A stretch of DNA of 64,000 nt. It comes from Geomobilibacter sp964431365 (lineage in GTDB: Bacteria; Desulfobacterota; Desulfuromonadia; Geobacterales; DSM-12255). This document shows, in pieces, positions 58,336-64,000 of the stretch (position 1 is the stretch's first letter; each line of letters starts with the position of its first letter). A program made the translations under genes and the position numbers. The notes under the pieces were generated by a model. The model had not been told where the DNA came from and did not search any database. It saw only the letters and a program-made list of their open reading frames with translations. Location: the NCBI GenBank assembly GCA_964431365.1, contig CAYSJJ010000006.1, positions 24,673 through 88,672 of the forward strand, written 5' to 3'.

Positions 58336-60855
58336 TTAACGCCCTTCCCGCCGCTTGGTCCCCCGCGTCGGCACGGCCAGCCACGGGTCGTCCGGCCAGG
58401 GGTGCTTGGGGTACCTTCCTTTCAGTTCCTTTTTCACCTCCGGGTAGGTCACATTCCAGAAACTCCGGAGATCACCGGTCACCTGAATCGGCCGCCTGGC
58501 CGGTGAGAGGAGGTGGAGCAGCAGCGGCACCCGCCCCCGAGCCACGGTCGGCGTCTCTGCCAGTCCGAACAGTTCCTGGAGCTTCACCGACAGGATCGGG
58601 GCATCATGACAATAGTCAATGGCTATCCGTGAGCCACTGGGAACGGTGATATGGGTCGGCGCCTCCTCATCGAGAGCTCGTTGCAGCTCCCACGTCAGGA
58701 GCCCTCTCAGGATGGCAAAGAGATCGAGCCGATGCAGATCGGCCAGGGTTCTGGCGCGCCCCAGCCAGGGAAGCAGCCATTCTTCCAGGTGGCTTGAAAG
58801 CCAGTCATTGCCGAGATCGGGCCATTGCTGCTCCGGGAAGTGTCGGCGAAGAAGGATAACCCTGGCCTGCAGCTGGCTGGTAGCGTTAGACCATGGAAGC
58901 AGGGCAAGCCCCCCCTCCCGGCCGATCTCCTCAAGCAGCGTGGCTGACAGCTCCTCCTCCGTGGGGGATACGGTCCTGCTGATCAGTGAGAGATGGCAAA
59001 AACGCTCTTCTTCCCGTGCCCAGACACTCCCCAGGTCAGCATCCCAGCCATGTGATCGCTCACGGACAATCTCCGCGGCGAACTCCTGCCGCAAGGCATC
59101 CAGAGAGAAGGCAGAAGCAGCATGGATGGTCGCTTCAGCCCCCTGGCTGCCACTCATCTCCACCGCGACTATCAGTGGCTGATTGCGCAGGGCAGAGCCT
59201 TGGCCGAGCCGCGCACCGGTGCCCTGTGCCAGGAGGTAGCGGTCCGATCCTGGCTCCCGCTGCCTGGCAATCCGATCGGGCCAGGCCCTGGCCAACATGC
59301 GCGAAACCGTGCATTGATCCGGCAGCTCCGTCGGTTCAGCCACCCGCAGCAACCGTCGGAGCCGGTTTGCCGCACGATCTACGGCCCGGCAGGCGGAGAG
59401 ATCGAGTAGGGGACCGCCGCGCCCATGGACGCGCCACTCGTGCAGCGCCTCAAGCCGGTCAAAAAAATCGCAGTCGCTCACCGGCCGGTCCGACCGGAGA
59501 TCACGACGAAAGATATCCCGTTCCTCGATCAGCGCTGCCAGGTCGCAGACGACTGCGGCCGATCCGGCCTTTTCGCCGTCCAGCACCAGCCTGGCGAGGC
59601 GCGGATGGAGCGGCAACCCCGCCATGCGTCTACCAAGGGGAGTGATCCGCTGCTTTGCATCCAGCGCGCCGAGCTCGTACAGCAGTTCCCGTGCCTCCCC
59701 CATTGCTCCGGCCGGTGGCGGATCGAGCCAGGAGAGCGTTGTCGCGTCGGTTGTTCCCCAGTTCGCCAGGTCAAGGGCAAGCGGAGCTAGATCGGCGATC
59801 ATGATCTCGGGAGGGTTGAATGGCAGCAGGGAAGAGTCCGCCCCCTTATCCCAGAGCCGGAAACAGACACCCGGCCCGAGACGACCTGCCCGGCCTGCCC
59901 GCTGGGTAGCCGAGGCAGCCGTCACCCGCACGGTTACCAGGCGGTTCAGGCCTGTTTTCGGATCGTACTGGAGGCGCCGGGAGAGACCGGCATCGACGAC
60001 CGCGGTTACCCCCTCGATGGTGAGGCTGGTTTCGGCAATGGCTGTGGCGAGCACCACCTTGCGCCTCGCAGCCGGCACAATGGCTCTCTCCTGCTCGTTG
60101 AACGGCAGATCTCCGTAGAGCGGAACGACCAGCGGATCGCCATCCACCAGCGCTTGCTGCAGCTGTTCCTGGCAGCGCCGGATTTCGGCGGTACCGGGGA
60201 GGAACACCAGGATATCGCCGGCTGTTTCGCGAATCGCCCGGTGCACGCCTGCGGCTGCAGCCCTGGCAATATCCCGGTCGGGTTCTCCCAGGTAACGGAT
60301 CTCCACCGGGAAGGTTCGCCCCTCACAGCTGACGACCGGCACATCCCCTAGAAGGCGGGATACCGGGCCGCTCTCCAGGGTGGCTGACATGACGACGATT
60401 TTCAGATCGTCACGCAGGTGCCGCTGCACATCGAGACAAAAGGCGAGGGCCGTGTCGGCCTGCAGGCTCCGCTCGTGGAATTCATCGAAGATGACGATCC
60501 CGACCCCCTCGAGACCGGGGTCCGACTGCAGCCTCCGGGCAAGAAGCCCCTCGGTTACCACCTCCAGCCGCGTCGACGGAGAAACCTGGCGTTGAAATCG
60601 GATGGAGTAGCCAACGGTCTCGCCGACCGGCTCACCGAAACTCCTGGCCAGCCAGGCTGCGGCGTTGACCGCTGCCAGGCGGCGCGGCTCCAGCATGAGG
60701 ATCGATTTGCCATTGAGGAAGGGGGCTTTCAGGAGGGCCAGCGGGACCCGGCTGGTCTTTCCTGAGCCGGGTGGTGCCTGGAGGACGACCCCGTTTGAGG
60801 ACGAGAGGGCCTGAAGGAGCTGAGGGATTATCGCATCGACGGGAAGAGTTGACAT
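58336..60855 (-). CDS. hrpB: ATP-dependent RNA helicase HrpB
   Basis: A DEAH-box helicase of 839 residues. The start chosen is the ATG at 60855 (MSTLPVDAIIPQLLQAL), where the family begins; a TTG ten codons upstream is a weaker choice. Helicase motifs are QAPPGSGKTSRVPLAL (I), IFDEFHER (II), MSATLE (III) and QRAGRAGRLGPG (VI). The HrpB-specific C-terminal region ends with PKHPWPDDPWLAVPTRGTKRREGR. The role of HrpB is poorly known in any bacterium. Confidence 0.95.
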   Translation of the reverse strand: MSTLPVDAIIPQLLQALSSSNGVVLQAPPGSGKTSRVPLALLKAPFLNGKSILMLEPRRLAAVNAAAWLARSFGEPVGETVGYSIRFQRQVSPSTRLEVVTEGLLARRLQSDPGLEGVGIVIFDEFHERSLQADTALAFCLDVQRHLRDDLKIVVMSATLESGPVSRLLGDVPVVSCEGRTFPVEIRYLGEPDRDIARAAAAGVHRAIRETAGDILVFLPGTAEIRRCQEQLQQALVDGDPLVVPLYGDLPFNEQERAIVPAARRKVVLATAIAETSLTIEGVTAVVDAGLSRRLQYDPKTGLNRLVTVRVTAASATQRAGRAGRLGPGVCFRLWDKGADSSLLPFNPPEIMIADLAPLALDLANWGTTDATTLSWLDPPPAGAMGEARELLYELGALDAKQRITPLGRRMAGLPLHPRLARLVLDGEKAGSAAVVCDLAALIEERDIFRRDLRSDRPVSDCDFFDRLEALHEWRVHGRGGPLLDLSACRAVDRAANRLRRLLRVAEPTELPDQCTVSRMLARAWPDRIARQREPGSDRYLLAQGTGARLGQGSALRNQPLIVAVEMSGSQGAEATIHAASAFSLDALRQEFAAEIVRERSHGWDADLGSVWAREEERFCHLSLISRTVSPTEEELSATLLEEIGREGGLALLPWSNATSQLQARVILLRRHFPEQQWPDLGNDWLSSHLEEWLLPWLGRARTLADLHRLDLFAILRGLLTWELQRALDEEAPTHITVPSGSRIAIDYCHDAPILSVKLQELFGLAETPTVARGRVPLLLHLLSPARRPIQVTGDLRSFWNVTYPEVKKELKGRYPKHPWPDDPWLAVPTRGTKRREGR

Positions 60856-60872
60856 CTGTCGCACGTTTAAGG

Positions 60873-60917
60873 GGTGAGTGGACAAGCGGCTGAGTGGCTA
60901 CTACTCAACCACTCACC
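60873..60917. repeat. Inverted repeat between hrpB and the HAD gene
   Basis: GGTGAGTGG and CCACTCACC are separated by 27 bases in the 60-base gap. Inner copies of GAGTGG and ACTCAACC make the loop partly self-complementary. No T tract follows, so its role is unclear. Confidence 0.6.
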
Positions 60918-60919
60918 GA

Positions 60920-61603
60920 CTAACCGAGTAGCAAATCATTGAGGTCGTTGAAGGTGATGTCGGCGAGGGAGGCCACAACCTTGCAGGCACTCTGCAAGTG
61001 GTCTGCAGGGTAGCTATTGGTCACCGCCACAACGGGGATGCCTGCGCCGTTGGCCGAGGCGATCCCGGCCGGCGTGTCCTCTATGGCGAGGCAGGTGGAT
61101 GGGGCGATGTCACGGGCCGGGAAGGCGGCCTGGAGTCGTTCCACGGCGAGCCGATAACTGGCCGGATCTGGCTTGCTCGCCTCAACATCCACAGCGGTAA
61201 CCATGACGGAGAAGACCTTCTCCAGGGAGAGTTGCTCCAGGATAGGCAGGATATCCGACGGCAGGGCTCCACTACAGAGGGCGACTGGGACCTTGGCGGA
61301 CAGTTCCGTCGCAAGCCCAACTACACCGGGATACGGCGCTACGCCGGAAGCGATCACCTCCTGAAAGATCCGGGCCTTCCTCTCTATCAGCAGTTCAAGC
61401 GACTCGTGGGAGAGCTGCTCGCCGGCAGCGGAAAACACCTCGATGAATGCATCGCGGTCGTCGAACCCCATATACCGGTCGACGTATTCGTCCCACGAAT
61501 ACCCTTTGCCAAGTGGCTCCAAGATGGTCTGAAAGGCGCGGTAGTGAAGCGGTTCGGTATCGACAATGATCCCATCGAAATCAAAAATGACTGCTTTTAG
61601 CAC
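60920..61603 (-). CDS. HAD-superfamily hydrolase, beta-phosphoglucomutase-like
   Basis: A 227-residue phosphatase of HAD subfamily IA. Motif I is DFDGIIVDTEP (nucleophile and acid Asp), a cap domain follows (DRDAFIEVFSAAGEQLS), motif II/III include CSGAL and KPDPASYRLA, and motif IV is AIEDTPAGIASANGAG. It starts at a GTG with AGGAG upstream. The substrate is unknown; the family includes phosphosugar and phosphoglycolate phosphatases. Confidence 0.88.
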   Translation of the reverse strand: MLKAVIFDFDGIIVDTEPLHYRAFQTILEPLGKGYSWDEYVDRYMGFDDRDAFIEVFSAAGEQLSHESLELLIERKARIFQEVIASGVAPYPGVVGLATELSAKVPVALCSGALPSDILPILEQLSLEKVFSVMVTAVDVEASKPDPASYRLAVERLQAAFPARDIAPSTCLAIEDTPAGIASANGAGIPVVAVTNSYPADHLQSACKVVASLADITFNDLNDLLLG

Positions 61604-61629
61604 ATGCTCTCCTAAGATGAGAAGGCGGC

Positions 61630-62448
61630 TCAGAACCGCGCAACCAGCGCTACCCCGGCACTCTCTCCGTTAAGCAGCGGAACGATCTGCACCGACCGGG
61701 TATGTGTGGCGTGGTAACGGGTCACAACCCTGCCGCAGAGTTCGCCGATGGCCGCCGCCAAAACCACGTCGCTGGCCCAGTGCTTATTCTGGTAGAGTCG
61801 GGAAAAGCCGACAAAGGTAGCTGCACCGTAGGCGGCAAAACGGGTCAGGAGACTGTCCGTTGTTGAGGAGATCACCGACGCCAGGGCAAAGGAGCTGGCC
61901 GTATGCATGGAGGGAAACGAGTCGTAATCGCTCCTGAAGCTGAGCGGTTTGAACTCCCCCTTTCCGCTGCCGGTCAAGGGGCGGGCTCGTCCGGTCGCCT
62001 CCTTGAGGACCAGTGTTGCGGCGTCGGCAAGGATCAGCGACTCCCCCATCATCTCCCCCAGTTCACGGTACTTGGGGGAACCGGCTGCCAGGCCGCCGCC
62101 GTAGAACGCAGCCGCCACTCCGAGATGGACAAACGGATTCCCGATGAAGGAACCTGCGTCAGTTGCCGAATCCAGCCGGTCGCTCCGCGCCCCCTGCAGG
62201 CGGTCGCGCACGTTCGTATCGTACAGGTAGGCCAAGCCGGTTGCTCCTACCGCTGCAACCGTCCCCCACCCGTATCCGTCATTAAAATCGAAGGGAGCCG
62301 TAATCGCCGCCATCCCTTCCCCACCCAGGCGCTGAACCCCGTCGACGACTTCGCCAGTGACCGACAGCTGCCCAGTATCCGCCCCGAAGACGGGCAGGGC
62401 AAAGGCAAGTACAAACACGACTACCAATGATCGAAAACAAGATTTCAC
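61630..62448 (-). CDS. PAP2-family membrane phosphatase
   Basis: A signal peptide (cut near FGA) precedes a PAP2/acid-phosphatase core. The three signature motifs are complete: KEATGRARP, SMHTASSFA with the His, and SRLYQNKHWASDV. About four hydrophobic segments are seen. Such enzymes remove phosphate from lipid or isoprenoid phosphates in the periplasm. The ATG overlaps the VanZ-like stop by four bases, and both probably act in lipid or surface-sugar metabolism. Confidence 0.9.
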   Translation of the reverse strand: MKSCFRSLVVVFVLAFALPVFGADTGQLSVTGEVVDGVQRLGGEGMAAITAPFDFNDGYGWGTVAAVGATGLAYLYDTNVRDRLQGARSDRLDSATDAGSFIGNPFVHLGVAAAFYGGGLAAGSPKYRELGEMMGESLILADAATLVLKEATGRARPLTGSGKGEFKPLSFRSDYDSFPSMHTASSFALASVISSTTDSLLTRFAAYGAATFVGFSRLYQNKHWASDVVLAAAIGELCGRVVTRYHATHTRSVQIVPLLNGESAGVALVARF

Positions 62449-62816
62449 GAATTATCCTTCCCGCGGGCAAAGAACAGAGTGGCGAGCACGACTGCCACGC
62501 CGGCTCCGGTCAGATTGGCCAATTCGTCGAGCCAATCGGCCGTACGGTTAACGGTAAGAAACCCTTGAGCCAGTTCCATGGCCCCGCCATAAAGTATGGC
62601 AAGAACGAAAGCTCCGGCAAAGGCACCACGCGTCCTCCCGAAAGCCCAGCCCCCCATGAACGTAAGGACGGTATAGGCAGTGGCGTGCTGAAACTTGTCC
62701 CAGCCAATGAGCGGGGATTGCAGTCGTGGTGGAGAAGGGGTCAGAGACAACCAGGCAATGGCCGTCCCCCAGCCGATGAACAGCAACCAGGGAAGATATG
62801 AACGTTGCGAAAGCAT
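62445..62816 (-). CDS. VanZ-like membrane protein
   Basis: A 123-residue protein with four membrane segments. The VanZ-family pattern is visible as WDKFQHATAYTVLTFM near residue 39 and ELAQGFLTVNRTADWLDELANLTGAG near residue 82, with the conserved Glu-Gln, Arg, Asp and Asn. Function is unknown in this setting; some family members change glycopeptide susceptibility. It lies 10 bases after the Wzz-like gene. Confidence 0.87.
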   Translation of the reverse strand: MLSQRSYLPWLLFIGWGTAIAWLSLTPSPPRLQSPLIGWDKFQHATAYTVLTFMGGWAFGRTRGAFAGAFVLAILYGGAMELAQGFLTVNRTADWLDELANLTGAGVAVVLATLFFARGKDNS

Positions 62817-62826
62817 GGGTGGGTGA

Positions 62827-63999
62827 TCAGACCTTTCGGCGTCCCAGCCGGCAGGAATCCTTGATCTCCTGCCAGATCACCAGGTCCTCGTCCGACATCT
62901 TGCTCGCGTACTCCTGGACGAAGACCAGGAATATCCCGGCAAAAAAAGCGGTTACCGTGGAAAGGATCACGATGAGCGAACGCTTCGGCTTGCTCTTCTG
63001 GGTTGGAGCCACGGCCTCGTCCAACACCTGGAGCGATGAGGAATCCTTGGCCTCGTTCAGTTTCGCCATCTCGTACTGTTTGGTCAACTGCTCGAAGATC
63101 GCCTCCTGAATCTTCTGCTCCCGCATCAGACGGGCGTATTCCAACCCAAGGTTCGGAACACTCCCCATCGTCAGGATGGCGTCGCCGCTCCTTCCCGAAC
63201 CGGACATAGCCCCCAGCTGTCCCTTTAGGCGGGCGATGCCGGCCCGCAAAGCCTTGACTTCCGGGTTTTCGTCGGTCTGAAAACTGCGCAGGGATTCGAG
63301 TTGAACCTCCTTGGCGACGATCTCTGCTTTCAACTGGGCTATCCCCTGAATGCTGGCGGTTGCCTGTGCATCCACCTTTATCGCCCGGTTCTGCTCGGCA
63401 AAACGCTTGAGGTCATCCTCGGCCTTTTTCAGATCGGTTTTGACGACCTCCAACCTCTTCTCCAAGAAGACTCGTTCGGTTCCGGCCTTGGAGAGATTAA
63501 GCTGCACGCTGCGCCTTCCCAGCTCATCCACCATGGTATTGGCCAACTGTGCTGCCTTCTTCGGGTCCCTGCTGTCCGCAGAAACGGAGATGATCCCATC
63601 CTTCCCGGTCTGGACCTTGACGGTGGAGGCCAGGGCGGCCCTGGTCGCATCGGCGGTCTTGGTCTTGAACTCGTCGGCCAACGCCAACCGCTTGATGACT
63701 GCGTCGGCCACGGACCGGCTCTTAAGGATGCCGATATACAGCTCGGAGCTCCCGCCTCCCCCCATTCCACCTGCCAGCGCCGCCAGACCGCCGGCCTGGC
63801 TGAGTAATGCCGAGAGCCCGCCACCGGACTCCTTCTGGGGCGGAAGAACCTTGGCCGTGGCAGTGTAGACATTGGGCAGAATCAGGGAATAGCCCACCGA
63901 TGACAGTGCCGCAACAACACAGAGGGTGATGATGGTACGCCTGCGCCTGACAATAACGCGCAGCAGTTCCAGGAGGTTGATCTCCTCCTCCAGAATCAC
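62827..63999 (-). CDS. Wzz/GumC-type chain-length regulator (5' end at window edge)
   Basis: The first hydrophobic segment (IITLCVVAALSSVGYSLILP) is followed by a long periplasmic part with a Gly-rich loop (about residues 55-82) and coiled coils (about 165-255). A last membrane segment follows PTQKSKPKRSLIVIL. This is the layout of polysaccharide co-polymerases (Wzz family), which control chain length of surface polysaccharide. No tyrosine-kinase domain is fused. The reading begins at a GTG on the last bases of the window, so the true start may lie outside. Confidence 0.88.
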   Translation of the reverse strand: MILEEEINLLELLRVIVRRRRTIITLCVVAALSSVGYSLILPNVYTATAKVLPPQKESGGGLSALLSQAGGLAALAGGMGGGGSSELYIGILKSRSVADAVIKRLALADEFKTKTADATRAALASTVKVQTGKDGIISVSADSRDPKKAAQLANTMVDELGRRSVQLNLSKAGTERVFLEKRLEVVKTDLKKAEDDLKRFAEQNRAIKVDAQATASIQGIAQLKAEIVAKEVQLESLRSFQTDENPEVKALRAGIARLKGQLGAMSGSGRSGDAILTMGSVPNLGLEYARLMREQKIQEAIFEQLTKQYEMAKLNEAKDSSSLQVLDEAVAPTQKSKPKRSLIVILSTVTAFFAGIFLVFVQEYASKMSDEDLVIWQEIKDSCRLGRRKV

Positions 64000-64000
64000 C

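Overview
The window is a dense, ordinary-looking chromosomal stretch from a member of the Geobacteraceae or a close relative. The assignment rests on multiheme c-type cytochromes, a Rieske/cytochrome b/multiheme c operon, an atypical type II secretion cluster with PilMNO-like parts, a DHH-CBS-nucleotidyltransferase fusion, and gene orders such as ispG-proS-pyrF-rlmB and tig-clpP-clpX-lon. The species cannot be named from the sequence alone. No rRNA, CRISPR array, integrase, transposase or prophage gene was seen. No gene-free stretch exceeds 300 bases. Four runs of ten N (14023, 14312, 29127, 53891) are assembly joins inside genes, and one cytochrome b gene carries an apparent frameshift.

Layout. 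1-5.4 kb (minus strand): rlmB (partial), pyrF, proS, ispG, then gdhA with a terminator and a sigma-54-type promoter. 5.7-7.1 kb (plus): an RlmD-type RNA methyltransferase. 7.1-13.3 kb (minus): a Rieske protein, split cytochrome b, a five-heme cytochrome c, a HEAT-repeat protein, an HD-GYP-like protein and a small unknown protein, apparently one operon. 13.4-16.3 kb (plus): fbp, a small Cys-rich acidic protein and an NtrC-type regulator. 16.3-35.2 kb (minus): a cohesin/dockerin-like secreted protein, ctpA, envC-like, ftsX, ftsE, two pseudopilins, a TPR-secretin-cohesin lipoprotein, PilP/O/N/M-like proteins, gspE and gspF, then two multiheme cytochromes, an NHL lipoprotein, a small membrane protein and a Dpm1-like glycosyltransferase.

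35.3-41.4 kb (minus): a tRNA-Asp/Val/Asp unit with visible promoter and terminator, then lon, clpX, clpP and tig. 41.5-44.6 kb (plus): bioB-bioD-bioA behind a probable BirA operator. 44.7-47.9 kb (minus): a small glycine-rich membrane protein and the DHH-CBS-tRNA nucleotidyltransferase fusion. 48.2-50.4 kb (plus): a poly-HAMP chemoreceptor. 50.5-56.4 kb (minus): an AmmeMemoRadiSam B protein, scpB, scpA, trpS, a site-2 protease, glnA and glnB, the last pair behind a sigma-54-type promoter. 56.6-64 kb: panE, an active LytM peptidase (plus), hrpB, a HAD hydrolase, a PAP2 phosphatase, a VanZ-like protein and a Wzz/GumC-type protein cut by the window end.

The genes fall into four working groups. 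Extracellular electron transfer and secretion are represented by the cytochromes, the bc-like complex and the type II system. Envelope and division functions are FtsEX-EnvC-CtpA, LytM and ScpAB. Nitrogen assimilation comprises GdhA and GlnB-GlnA, whose upstream regions share GG-N10-GC elements and an 11-base word. The rest is general housekeeping. The least explained parts are the cohesin domain fused to the secretin, the paired cohesin/dockerin-like protein, and the operon that joins a bc-like complex to HEAT and HD-GYP-like proteins.
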